Notes under the pieces: model-generated | Told to the model about the DNA's origin: nothing | What the model saw: only the letters and a program-made list of their open reading frames with translations | The model's database searches: none | Assembly (NCBI GenBank): GCA_030065195.1 | Contig: JASJDE010000005.1 | Coordinates: 1-35,212, forward strand | Direction of reading: 5' to 3' | Length of the DNA stretch: 35,212 nt | Source of the DNA: Erythrobacter sp. | GTDB lineage: Bacteria > Pseudomonadota > Alphaproteobacteria > Sphingomonadales > Sphingomonadaceae | In this document: positions 8,499 to 15,925 of the stretch, piece by piece | Layout of the letters: each line of letters opens with the position of its first letter | How positions within the stretch are numbered: position 1 is the first letter of the stretch | Translations under genes and position numbers: made by a program

Positions 8499-8568
8499 TG
8501 GAAAGGACACTTGTCATTGATTCGTGGAAATGTCCAGCAAACTTTCCAAATTGGAGCGGGTACTTTCC
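8499..8568. promoter_or_regulatory. Cluster of TGGAAA/TTTCC motifs between the XRE unit and the thrS leader
   Basis: Four copies occur: TGGAAA at 8499-8504 and 8525-8530, TTTCCA at 8543-8548, and TTTCC at 8564-8568. The second and third form a perfect 6-base inverted repeat with a 12-base spacer, and the outer copies flank it. The position, between the start of the XRE-regulated unit and the divergent thrS promoter, fits an operator for the small regulator. This is a pattern argument only. Confidence 0.35.
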
Positions 8569-8593
8569 GGCTGGGGCACGAATGAACGAGGTA

Positions 8594-8622
8594 ATGACAT
8601 TTGCACACTCGCTCGCTATCTA
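8594..8622 (+). promoter_or_regulatory. Predicted sigma70-type promoter of the thrS leader
   Basis: ATGACA (8594-8599, five of six matches to TTGACA) and TATCTA (8617-8622) are separated by exactly 17 bases. Transcription would then start about seven bases later, at 8628-8630, on or next to the ATG of the leader peptide (8629). No other start codon and no Shine-Dalgarno sequence is present for that peptide, so it may be translated from a leaderless transcript. Confidence 0.5.
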
Positions 8623-8628
8623 ACGCGC

Positions 8629-8700
8629 ATGGCCAAGCTGCTGACTACGACTACGACCACTACGACCTCGGATTTCCGGGGGCGGTCGGTCGCGCGTTAG
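8629..8700 (+). CDS. thrS leader peptide with eight consecutive Thr codons
   Basis: The 23-residue frame reads MAKLL, eight threonines, then SDFRGRSVAR and TAG. Codons 6-13 (8644-8667) are ACT ACG ACT ACG ACC ACT ACG ACC, so a mix of Thr codons is used rather than a simple repeat of one triplet. It lies directly upstream of the threonyl-tRNA synthetase gene, as expected of an attenuator peptide that senses charged tRNA-Thr. Ribosome-sensed leader peptides with runs of the regulated amino acid are well known for biosynthetic operons (his, thr, leu, trp, phe) and pheST in gammaproteobacteria. I do not know of one described for thrS in this lineage. There is no Shine-Dalgarno sequence; see the promoter entry. 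Confidence 0.8.
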   Translation: MAKLLTTTTTTTTSDFRGRSVAR

Positions 8701-8805
8701 TCGCTGCCTACGCCACCCGGATTCGGGTGGCGCGGTGTCCTCCCGAAATCGGCATTAACCGCAACACCGCTCTTCCGGTGCGCGCCTGCTTGCCTTAAGG
8801 CGCGC
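8676..8805 (+). promoter_or_regulatory. Alternative RNA hairpins of the thrS leader (putative attenuator)
   Basis: Segment 2 (8676-8684, inside the end of the leader frame) can pair with segment 3 (8711-8720) over nine base pairs with one bulged A. Segment 3 can instead pair with segment 4: CGCCACCCG (8711-8719) with CGGGTGGCG (8724-8732), a perfect 9-bp stem and GATT loop. Segment 4 can also pair with segment 5 (8720-8727 with 8742-8750, one bulge), and 8732-8738 can pair with 8764-8770. A last 8-bp stem, GCGCGCCT (8780-8787) with AGGCGCGC (8798-8805), lies 23 bases before the thrS ATG. The 2:3 and 3:4 foldings exclude each other. A ribosome stalled on the Thr codons would leave segment 2 free. 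One at the stop codon would cover it. No T-run follows any stem, so simple intrinsic termination is not supported. Confidence 0.6.
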
Positions 8806-8828
8806 GCCAAACGAGACGGATTTGAACG

Positions 8829-10844
8829 ATGACGGAATTGCTCAAGATCAGCCTGCCCGATGGCTCGGTGCGCGAAGTGGAGCCGGGCTCGACGCCCGCG
8901 GATGTCGCCGCCGCAATCGGTCCCGGCCTCGCCAAGGCCGCCCTCGCCGCGCGCGTCGATGGCGAAGTTCGCGACCTTGGTCGCCCATTCGAAGGCGATG
9001 CCGCGTTGGCGCTGATTACCGCCCGCGACGAGTCCGACGCGCTTGAGCTGGTGCGCCATGATTATGCGCACGTCCTCGCCGAGGCGGTGCAGGCGCTGTG
9101 GCCCGGCACGCAGATCACCTTTGGTCCCGCTACGGACGATGGTTTCTATTACGATGTGATGGCACCGGCCTCGCGCGAGCCGTTCGGCATGGACGATCTC
9201 CCCGCGATCGAAGAGAAAATGCGCGAGATCATCAAGGCGGACAAGCCGCTCCGCCGCGAAGTCTGGTCGCGCCAGCAGCTGATCGACAAGTGGGAAGCCG
9301 AAGGCGAGGCGTTCAAGGCCGAATGGGCCAAGGAACTGCCCGAGGACGAGGAGCTTACGGTCTACTGGTCGGGTGATGACTGGCTCGACATGTGCCGCGG
9401 CCCGCATCTTGAAAGCACGGGTAAGCTCGACCCGCAGGCATTCAAGCTGATGCGGACGGCAGGAGCCTATTGGCGCGGCGATCAGCGCAACGCCCAGCTG
9501 ACTCGCATCTACGGCACCGGCTGGCTCAACAAGAAGCAGCTTAATCAGCATCTCCACCGGCTGGAGGAAGCGGCCAAACGCGACCACCGCAAGCTGGGCC
9601 GCGAGATGGACCTGTTCCATTTGCAGGAAGAGGCGCATGGCAGCGTCTTTTGGCACCCCAAAGGCTATCGCATCTGGCGCGAACTCGAAGCCTATATGCG
9701 TCGCAAGATGGATGGCGGCGGTTATCGTGAGATCAAGACGCCGCAGCTGATGGATGTGCGCCAGTGGACCCAGTCCGGGCACTGGGGGAAATATGCCGAG
9801 AACATGTTCGCGGTGCCCGATATCGTGCCTGAAGTGGACGATGCGGGCGAGGCCGAGGCGTCACCCAAGGTCGCCGCCGATGCCGACTGGATGGCGATCA
9901 AGCCGATGAACTGTCCGGCGCACGTGCTGGTGTTCAAGCAGGGCATTACATCCTACCGCGACCTGCCGATCCGGCTGGGCGAAATGGGCTGCTGCCACCG
10001 CAATGAACCGCATGGCGCGCTGCACGGCCTGATGCGTGTGCGCCAGTTCACGCAGGACGATGCGCATATCTTCTGCACCGAGGACCAAGTGGTCGAGGAA
10101 GTGCGCAAATTCTGTGCGCTCGCCGACAGCGTCTATCGCGACTTCGGCTTTTCCTATCACGTGAAGCTGGCGCTTCGGCCCGAGAAACGGTTCGGCTCCG
10201 ACGCCGATTGGGACAAGGCCGAGCAGGAGCTGCGCGATGCGGTGGCCGAAGCGGGCATGGACAATGACGAGTATGGCTGGGAGGAGCTTCCGGGCGAAGG
10301 CGCATTCTATGCGCCCAAGCTCGAATGGCACCTGACCGATGCGATCGGACGCACGTGGCAGGTCGGCACGATCCAGGGCGACCGCGTGCTGCCTGAGCGA
10401 CTCGATGCGACGTATGTCGGCGAGGATGGCGAAAAGCATCGCCCGGTGATGCTTCACCGTGCCATCTTCGGTTCGTACGAGCGCTTCATTGGCATCCTGA
10501 TCGAGCATTATGCCGGTCGCCTGCCTGTGTGGCTCGCGCCGGTTCAGGCGGCGGTTGCAACGATCGTTTCTGACTCCGATGACTATGCCAAGGAAGCGGT
10601 GGCGAAGCTCGAAGCGGCTGGCATCCGGGTCGAAGGCGACCTGCGCAACGAGAAGATCAATTACAAGGTGCGTGAGCATTCGCTAGCGAAGGTCCCGCAC
10701 CTCTTGGTGGTCGGCAAGCGCGAGGCCGAAGAAGGTACGGTGGCGATGCGCACGCTTGGTGAGAAGGAGCAGAAAGTGCTTCCGCTCGACGAAGCGATCG
10801 CGATGCTGACCCAGATTGCCACACCGCCGGACCTCGCCGGTTAA
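8829..10844 (+). CDS. thrS: Threonyl-tRNA synthetase
   Basis: This 671-residue enzyme charges tRNA-Thr with threonine. Domains in order: TGS (about 1-65, [19 protein letters not shown]); editing domain with the zinc-type motif HDYAH (His77, His81) and CRGPH that removes mis-attached serine; class II catalytic core with MNCPAH, motif 2 [11 protein letters not shown]...[14 protein letters not shown] and motif 3 [16 protein letters not shown]; and an anticodon-binding domain (VWLAPVQAA... to the end). The zinc ligands of the active site (Cys in NCPAH, His in DDAHIF, His in MLHRAIF) are present. The length is normal. The ribosome-binding site (GAGACGGA, 8813-8820) is weak, and the leader upstream suggests regulation by Thr-tRNA charging. 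Confidence 0.98.
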   Translation: MTELLKISLPDGSVREVEPGSTPADVAAAIGPGLAKAALAARVDGEVRDLGRPFEGDAALALITARDESDALELVRHDYAHVLAEAVQALWPGTQITFGPATDDGFYYDVMAPASREPFGMDDLPAIEEKMREIIKADKPLRREVWSRQQLIDKWEAEGEAFKAEWAKELPEDEELTVYWSGDDWLDMCRGPHLESTGKLDPQAFKLMRTAGAYWRGDQRNAQLTRIYGTGWLNKKQLNQHLHRLEEAAKRDHRKLGREMDLFHLQEEAHGSVFWHPKGYRIWRELEAYMRRKMDGGGYREIKTPQLMDVRQWTQSGHWGKYAENMFAVPDIVPEVDDAGEAEASPKVAADADWMAIKPMNCPAHVLVFKQGITSYRDLPIRLGEMGCCHRNEPHGALHGLMRVRQFTQDDAHIFCTEDQVVEEVRKFCALADSVYRDFGFSYHVKLALRPEKRFGSDADWDKAEQELRDAVAEAGMDNDEYGWEELPGEGAFYAPKLEWHLTDAIGRTWQVGTIQGDRVLPERLDATYVGEDGEKHRPVMLHRAIFGSYERFIGILIEHYAGRLPVWLAPVQAAVATIVSDSDDYAKEAVAKLEAAGIRVEGDLRNEKINYKVREHSLAKVPHLLVVGKREAEEGTVAMRTLGEKEQKVLPLDEAIAMLTQIATPPDLAG

Positions 10845-10921
10845 AAGGGTCGCGAACCGTTTTCGGATTTGCGCCCGAGGCGATCCTGATCGCCATCTTC
10901 ACCGCGTTTGCGGCCGGATTC

Positions 10922-11593
10922 GTGCGCGGGTTGGCGGGGTTCGGACTATCGGTGGTGCTGGTCCCTGTGCTGCAACTGGCGATCGATCCGGCGGCTGCGG
11001 TGTTGGTCGGGATCGTGTCGTTATTCCTCGTGGGGCTGAGCGATATCGGACGTATTCGTCGCGATGCTGACCGCTCGGCCATACCGCTGACCCTGATTGC
11101 TCTTGCCAGCATGCCAATCGGACTTTGGGCGCTGACGAGGCTCCCTCCCGACTGGGCAAGGGTGTTGATCGCTCTGGTCTCGCTCGGCGCCTTCGTCCTC
11201 GTCGTGGTACCGCTCGGAAAGATCGAAATGCCGCGCAGACCCGCTTTGGCGATTTCGGGATTTGCGACGGGGTTTTTCGGGGGATTTGCCGGCATGCCGG
11301 GTCCCGGGATGGCCCCCTTCTATCTGCGAGGCCGTCTGCGACCTGAAGCGGCGCGGGCATCCATGATGGCGATATTCCTCGTGGTTACGCCGCTTTCCGC
11401 GGCCACATTCATCGCTCTGGGCATCGGCTCCTGGCGGGAAGCGGCTCTCGCCGCGGCCTTGCTACCGGCGGTGTTGATCGGCGATTGGTTCGGTCACCGC
11501 GCATTTGGCCGTGTGTCGACGAAGCAGTGGCAAGTCAGCACTGCTCTGGTGCTCGGTGGCGCTGCGATCGGCGCGCTTTGGAAACTGGCTTAG
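10922..11593 (+). CDS. TauE/SafE-family sulfite/organic anion exporter-like permease
   Basis: A multi-pass membrane protein of the TauE/SafE family, which moves sulfite, sulfonates or other anions across the inner membrane; its substrate is unknown. The family signatures FVRGLAGFG near the start and GFATGFFGGFAGMPGPGMAPFYL in the middle (the two pseudo-repeats) are clear. The only usual start is GTG at 10922, which cuts into the first helix. In-frame sequence back to about 10853 (FGFAPEAILIAIFTAFAAGF) reads as the missing first membrane segment, but holds no ATG, GTG or TTG. An unusual start codon (such as CTG at 10886), a sequence error or a truncated protein are possible. It follows thrS and meets the next gene tail to tail with no gap (stops at 11591-11593 and 11594-11596). 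Confidence 0.85.
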   Translation: MRGLAGFGLSVVLVPVLQLAIDPAAAVLVGIVSLFLVGLSDIGRIRRDADRSAIPLTLIALASMPIGLWALTRLPPDWARVLIALVSLGAFVLVVVPLGKIEMPRRPALAISGFATGFFGGFAGMPGPGMAPFYLRGRLRPEAARASMMAIFLVVTPLSAATFIALGIGSWREAALAAALLPAVLIGDWFGHRAFGRVSTKQWQVSTALVLGGAAIGALWKLA

Positions 11594-12055
11594 CTAACCA
11601 CCGAACTCGCCGAAAAAGGTCACGATATGGATGCTGCGCGGTCGACCGTTGCATTTGTCGATGATCATCTTCACCCGCCGACAGGGAAATGTCCGGGTCG
11701 TGCCGCCGATCGCATAACGCATCTGGACAGGCGATGTCAGCGTGTGGGAAAGTTCGACGTAGCGTCCGCCTTCACCTGCGTAGCCGCGTCCTTGACGCTT
11801 CTCGACCCGAAACCGCTCTATCTCGGCGTCGTTTGCCGGATCGTTGAGCAACGCCAAGGCCGCATCGATCTGGTCGTCGAATTTCACGAAGGACGTGACA
11901 TCGGTGATCCCCGCTCGTTGGCGCGTTCCCATCTGGCGGTCTGCCATGCCTTGGTTTGTAATGCTGACATGGCGTTCACCCGCATGCCCCTGCCCTTGCT
12001 CCGAGAGCTGCAGGATCAATTTCACTTCACTGCGGGTGAAGGGTGTGAAGGGCAT
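11594..12055 (-). CDS. Small protein with an RNase A-like (CdiA-CT type) domain
   Basis: The 153-residue protein has the landmarks of the bacterial RNase A-like toxin domain found at C-termini of contact-dependent inhibition proteins: GQGHAGERHV near residue 25 (candidate catalytic His), ITDVTSFVKFDDQIDAAL about 25 residues later, and a final beta-strand RSIHIVTFF. Recognition is from memory of the family pattern, not a search. It has no signal peptide and no delivery domain, so it may be a stand-alone RNase, an orphan toxin remnant or an unrelated fold. AGGAG lies nine bases before the ATG. It follows the DUF1223 gene by 79 bases on the same strand. No obvious immunity gene is adjacent. Confidence 0.62.
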   Translation of the reverse strand: MPFTPFTRSEVKLILQLSEQGQGHAGERHVSITNQGMADRQMGTRQRAGITDVTSFVKFDDQIDAALALLNDPANDAEIERFRVEKRQGRGYAGEGGRYVELSHTLTSPVQMRYAIGGTTRTFPCRRVKMIIDKCNGRPRSIHIVTFFGEFGG

Positions 12056-12134
12056 GGGAATCGCTCCTGTTGCTTGGAGCGAGAATAGCAGAGAGCTCCG
12101 AACCGCTGAACGCCGTTTTTCGACGGACTTCGTT

Positions 12135-12893
12135 CTAGTCCAGCCACCGGGCGGAGAGCACTCGCCCGCCGTTCGGCTCGCGCAGGACCACGGCGTAGCG
12201 GTCCGCACCGTGCATGCCGAGCGCGCCCTGATTGATCCGGTGGCTCGCTTTGCCGCCGTTCCAGTCGGCAAGTCGCTCCTCACCAATCAGGACATTGGTG
12301 TAGGTAATGCGGCGTCCTCCATTCTCGCCGCGTCCGATGGCCACAGTTTCGCTCCGGGCCACCCCGAGCAAGACCAGTTCCGCCAGTCTTTCGGTGGTGC
12401 CGCCAAGTCCAACACCAAACCCACCGTCGTCGCGCTTTCGGATGCGGATCGCCGCCCGCTTCACCCGGGAAGCTTCGCGCGCAAGGCGACGGATGGCGCT
12501 TTCGCTGGAGCCGACCTCGCCCAGCAACCCGTCCACCACCGTCTGCGGCGTGTAGACCCCGTTGTACCCCGCTAGGCCTCGCCGGGCATAGGTTCGCTGA
12601 AGCGCTGTGTTGGCGGGGCTCGCAAAAGTGTCTTTCCAGCCAAGGCGGTCCCAGTAATCCACAGGGCGCGAGATGACGATGAAGTCGCCTTCCCGATCGA
12701 GCTTGGCAGCGAGGCGGTCCGCCGGGGGGCAGGACGAGCAACCTTGGCTCGTGAACAGTTCGAGCAGAACGGGTTCTTCGGTCAGATCGCCGTTCTCGGC
12801 CTGGGCAAAGCCGGGCTTCGGTGTGGCCAGCGAGGCGACTGCAAGGACAATTGCAAGAAGCAGGAATGGATGGAGGGAAAGTGTCGCGCGCAT
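12135..12893 (-). CDS. DUF1223 protein, secreted thioredoxin-fold
   Basis: A 252-residue protein with a signal peptide (MRATLSLHPFLLLAIVLAVASLATPKPGFAQA), followed by the DUF1223 domain: LLELFTSQGCSSCPPADRLAAKL with a CxxC motif as in thioredoxin-like folds, PVDYWDRLGWKDTFASP, and YTPQTVVDGLLGEVGS. The family is common in proteobacteria and has no established role; the CSSC motif suggests redox activity outside the cytoplasm. The ATG at 12893 is preferred over a GTG four codons upstream because it gives a normal signal peptide. It sits in a minus-strand run with agmatine deiminase and the 44-residue peptide upstream. Confidence 0.9.
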   Translation of the reverse strand: MRATLSLHPFLLLAIVLAVASLATPKPGFAQAENGDLTEEPVLLELFTSQGCSSCPPADRLAAKLDREGDFIVISRPVDYWDRLGWKDTFASPANTALQRTYARRGLAGYNGVYTPQTVVDGLLGEVGSSESAIRRLAREASRVKRAAIRIRKRDDGGFGVGLGGTTERLAELVLLGVARSETVAIGRGENGGRRITYTNVLIGEERLADWNGGKASHRINQGALGMHGADRYAVVLREPNGGRVLSARWLD

Positions 12894-12963
12894 GTCAGTA
12901 ACCACCGTTCTACGAAAGGCAGTTCGTGCGAGCGGCGCATTGGGTTACGCCGAATGGCGGAGT

Positions 12964-13098
12964 TTAGAATGGAAGGACTTGACCGGCGGCTATCAGCGCC
13001 GCCCCACATCCCAGCACGACTGCGCTGCGCGCGATCTCAAGCCGGCGCTGCTGCGCTGCCTCGAGTGTTCCGCGGGAGAGGGCAATTGCCTTGGTCAT
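12964..13098 (-). CDS. Possible 44-residue single-span membrane peptide
   Basis: The frame encodes a basic/polar N-terminal part (MTKAIALSRGTLEAAQQRRL) and a hydrophobic segment (SAVVLGCGAALIAAGQVL) ending in PF, a plausible N-in single-span membrane peptide. It begins 35 bases after the agmatine deiminase stop and ends 70 bases before the DUF1223 start, all on the same strand. It fills an otherwise empty 240-base gap. The ribosome-binding site is weak and an in-frame stop lies just upstream, so the call rests on composition and position. Confidence 0.42.
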   Translation of the reverse strand: MTKAIALSRGTLEAAQQRRLEIARSAVVLGCGAALIAAGQVLPF

Positions 13099-13133
13099 AC
13101 GCCGCAGGATCGCGGCAAATTCCTAATGACGGG

Positions 13134-14120
13134 TTAACTTTTGCGCTGGCTCGGAACATGTTGGCTGGCGCAGTGGAAGCCGCCTCCCCCTGCCAGAACC
13201 GCATCGGCACGCAAGCCGACTGTGTCCCGATCCGGGAACAGCGCCGCGATGGCCGCAACGCCGGACTCGTCGTGCGGAGAGCCGAACGTCGGCACCACAA
13301 CGAGGTGCGTCGTGATCGCGAAATTGACGTAGCTGGCGGGCTCGATGGTTCCGTTGCGGGTTATCAGGCCGGGCGATGGAATGCGGACGACCTCGACGTC
13401 GAATTTGTCTGCGCGCGTCGCGGCGTCGGCGTAGATCGCAGCATTGGGATCGTCTTCGCCCGTTGCTTCCGGCACAACCAGCCGGTTCCGACCGACAAAC
13501 CGGGCAAGATTATCGACATGCCCATCGGTGTGATCGTTGATCAGGCCCTCGCCGAGCCACAGCACACGGTCAAAGCCAAGAGTTTGCCGCAGCTCCCGCT
13601 CGATTTCGTCGCGGCTCATGCCCGGGTTGCGGTTGGGATTGAGTAGACATTGCTCCGTCGTTGCGACCAGACCGGTCCCGTCACCGTCGATCGCGCCACC
13701 TTCCAGGATCATCGACGACGTCTCGAGCGGCAGCTCGGCATTGCGCGCGAGCTCGGCTCCAATATTCTCGTCACCCGGCATCTCGTATTTGCCACCCCAG
13801 CCATTGAAGCCGAAACGCCGCGAGATGCGATTTCCGTGCTCGAACACCACTAGTGGCCCGGTGTCCCGCAACCAGACGTCGCCATACACCCGTCGTTCGA
13901 GCATCACTGATTCGCTGACCAGTTCCTGCGCACGCGCTTCGTTGTTCTCGTCGCGCACCAGCAGGCGGACTTCCTGCCCGCTTTGCGCCACGGCATTGGC
14001 GAACGCTGCGATCTGCTCCTGCGCGCCCTCGAGATAGCCTGGCCACTCCTTGGCCAGATGCGGAAAGCCGATCCACAGCCAGTCCTGCGACGCCCATTCG
14101 GGAGGCATCAGGATGGCCAT
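13134..14120 (-). CDS. aguA: Agmatine deiminase (porphyromonas-type peptidyl-arginine deiminase family)
   Basis: It converts agmatine to N-carbamoylputrescine and ammonia in the putrescine route. The 328-residue protein has the guanidino-group-modifying signatures: VWLRDTGP, the LEGG loop, NDHTDGHVDNLARF with the catalytic His and Asp, and the nucleophilic Cys317 in GGGGFHCASQHVP. It starts MAILMPPEWASQDWLWIGFPH, with the conserved PPEW near the N-terminus. Agmatine deiminase usually pairs with N-carbamoylputrescine amidase (aguB); none is present in this window. It lies 30 bases downstream of the M28 peptidase gene, probably on one transcript. Confidence 0.94.
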   Translation of the reverse strand: MAILMPPEWASQDWLWIGFPHLAKEWPGYLEGAQEQIAAFANAVAQSGQEVRLLVRDENNEARAQELVSESVMLERRVYGDVWLRDTGPLVVFEHGNRISRRFGFNGWGGKYEMPGDENIGAELARNAELPLETSSMILEGGAIDGDGTGLVATTEQCLLNPNRNPGMSRDEIERELRQTLGFDRVLWLGEGLINDHTDGHVDNLARFVGRNRLVVPEATGEDDPNAAIYADAATRADKFDVEVVRIPSPGLITRNGTIEPASYVNFAITTHLVVVPTFGSPHDESGVAAIAALFPDRDTVGLRADAVLAGGGGFHCASQHVPSQRKS

Positions 14121-14150
14121 GGATCGGTTCTCGCTAATCGCTTGGACTGG

Positions 14151-15851
14151 TCAGCACCCGGTTTCTGAGTAGGAGCAGCTTTCATCGCGGGTCGAACGGA
14201 ACTCGTCGCCTTCGTTCCAGTTCGGCCAGCTGCTGCTCATCGCCATGCTGCGGCCAATGCGGTAGAATAGCTGCAGGTCCGACATAACGCCCGACCAATC
14301 CCAGTTCTCGTCATATTCGTCCTTTGGTCCGTGATAGCGGTTTTCGCGATATTCGTTGGCGACTGCCATACCGGCATCGATCCCGCCGTCGACCAGGTCC
14401 ACTCCGCCATCGACATAGAGCATCGGCACGCCGCGTTTTGCGAAGGCAAAGTGATCCGAACGGTAATAGTATCCGGCCTCGGGGCTCGGGTTCGGCGTGA
14501 TCCGGCGGCCGTCGGCCTCCAGCGCCTTCTGCAGGAACATGTCGAGTTCGGACTTGCCCGGGCCGACAACGGTCACGTCGTTGGCCCTCCCCGCCATCAG
14601 GAACGCATCCATGTTGATGCCGCCCACGGTGTGGTCCAGCCGATAGATAGGATTTGCAGCGTAATAGTACGCACCGAGCAGTCCGGATTCCTCTGCGGTC
14701 ACCGCCAGGAAGACGAGGCTGCGCTTGGGCGCGCCCGCTTTGCTGTGCGCTTCGGCGAGAGCGACGAGAGCGGCAGTGCCCGTGGCATTGTCGACCGCCC
14801 CGTTGCAAATGTCGTCGCCATCCGGCGCCGGGGTGCATCGGCCAAGGTGATCCCAGTGCGCAGTGTGGATGATATATTCATCCGGCGTTTCCGAACCCGG
14901 CAGTATGCCGATCACGTTTTGCGACGTGAAGCTGCGGAAGTCGTTTTCGAAGCTGGTCGATGCAGTCATGCCGAGCTCGACCGGCTCGAAATCCTCGCTC
15001 TTCGCAGCGGCACTCAGTTCGTCGAGATCCTGACCGGCAGCGGCGAGAATCTCACGTGCGACTTCCTTCTGTACCCAGCCATTCATAGTTGTGCGCGCGG
15101 GCGGATTGTCGCCATATTGCGGATAGGCCTGCGGGCCGGACCAGCTGCTTTCGACCACGTTCCAGCCGTAGCTCGCCGGATCAGTGTCGTGGACGATCAG
15201 CGCCCCGGCCGCGCCCTGCTTGGCGGCTTCTTCATATTTGTAGGTCCAACGTCCATAATAGGTCATGGCCCGGCCGTTAAAGCTGCCTTCGAGGTTCTCG
15301 TTCTCCCAATCGGGATCGTTGACGAGGATCACCACCGTCTTGCCGGTTACATCCACGCCTTCGTAGTCGTTCCAACCGCGCTCCGGTGCGTTGATGCCGT
15401 ATCCAACAAACACCATTTCGCTATTTGCAAGCTGCGTGGCCGCGTCTTCGCGATAGGTTACGCCGACCCACTCAGGGCCGAAATCATAGACGAGGTCGGT
15501 TTCGCCATTGGTGATCGTCAGCGGCGCGAAGTTCTTTCCCGTGATTTCCACCAGCGGCACTTCCTGTACCCAGCTTTCGCCGTTGCCCGGCTGCAGCCCT
15601 GCGGCCTCGAACCGTTCGGTGAGTAGCGCGACAGTCAGTTCCTCACCCTTGGTCCCTGGCATGCGACCTTCGAATTCGTCGGTCGACAACTCGCGAGTGA
15701 TATCCTTCATCGTCTGCTCGGAAATCTCGACCGATTCTACGTCGGGAATGTCGAGCCCACCGGCGCTGCCATTGGTCATCATCGCGTCGCACCCGGCCAA
15801 CGCGAACGCGCCGGCGAGCAAGGCGGCCAAGCCGAAACCGCGTCTCTTCAT
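14151..15851 (-). CDS. M28-family zinc aminopeptidase, lipoprotein
   Basis: A 566-residue predicted lipoprotein: signal peptide MKRRGFGLAALLAGAFALAGC ends in the lipobox LAGC. A protease-associated (PA) domain (about 140-290) is followed by the M28 catalytic core with dizinc ligands in HTAHWDHLG, NGAVDNATG, TAEESG, GGINMDAF and YRSDHFAFAK. It likely removes N-terminal residues from peptides in the periplasm or at the membrane. AGAGG upstream of the ATG supports the start at 15851; 25 codons of open frame further upstream would overlap the divergent glnE leader. Its promoter must lie in the 74 bases shared with glnE. Confidence 0.95.
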   Translation of the reverse strand: MKRRGFGLAALLAGAFALAGCDAMMTNGSAGGLDIPDVESVEISEQTMKDITRELSTDEFEGRMPGTKGEELTVALLTERFEAAGLQPGNGESWVQEVPLVEITGKNFAPLTITNGETDLVYDFGPEWVGVTYREDAATQLANSEMVFVGYGINAPERGWNDYEGVDVTGKTVVILVNDPDWENENLEGSFNGRAMTYYGRWTYKYEEAAKQGAAGALIVHDTDPASYGWNVVESSWSGPQAYPQYGDNPPARTTMNGWVQKEVAREILAAAGQDLDELSAAAKSEDFEPVELGMTASTSFENDFRSFTSQNVIGILPGSETPDEYIIHTAHWDHLGRCTPAPDGDDICNGAVDNATGTAALVALAEAHSKAGAPKRSLVFLAVTAEESGLLGAYYYAANPIYRLDHTVGGINMDAFLMAGRANDVTVVGPGKSELDMFLQKALEADGRRITPNPSPEAGYYYRSDHFAFAKRGVPMLYVDGGVDLVDGGIDAGMAVANEYRENRYHGPKDEYDENWDWSGVMSDLQLFYRIGRSMAMSSSWPNWNEGDEFRSTRDESCSYSETGC

Positions 15852-15886
15852 CGGGAAAGTCCTCTCGTTCAAATATGCTGCACGCC

Positions 15887-15919
15887 TCTCTTGCAGAGCG
15901 TCGGAGCCGCTGCAAGAGA
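15887..15919. promoter_or_regulatory. 10-base inverted repeat covering the glnE ribosome-binding region
   Basis: TCTCTTGCAG (15887-15896) and CTGCAAGAGA (15910-15919) are perfect inverted repeats with a 13-base spacer, in the 74-base gap between the M28 peptidase and glnE starts. The right arm includes most of the purine-rich AAGAGAAG before the glnE ATG (15926). It could be an operator in DNA or a hairpin masking the ribosome-binding site in RNA. Confidence 0.4.
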
Positions 15920-15925
15920 AGCGCA

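Noticed and set aside
8620-8700. CTAACGCGC (8620-8628) and GCGCGTTAG (8692-8700) form a 9-base inverted repeat around the thrS leader frame
   Set aside because: If the predicted start site is right, the left arm lies in the promoter and is not transcribed, so it cannot form the RNA hairpin. It remains possible only if transcription starts further upstream.
8601-8798. A 65-codon plus-strand frame across the thrS leader, starting at TTG
   Set aside because: It runs in another frame over the leader peptide and hairpins, begins inside the predicted promoter, has no ribosome-binding site and no family likeness; the tyrosine/aspartate-rich part is just the Thr run read out of frame.
14331-15626. 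A 431-codon open frame on the plus strand opposite the M28 peptidase gene
   Set aside because: It mirrors the codon positions of a clearly conserved minus-strand enzyme in GC-rich DNA; its translation shows no recognisable domain.
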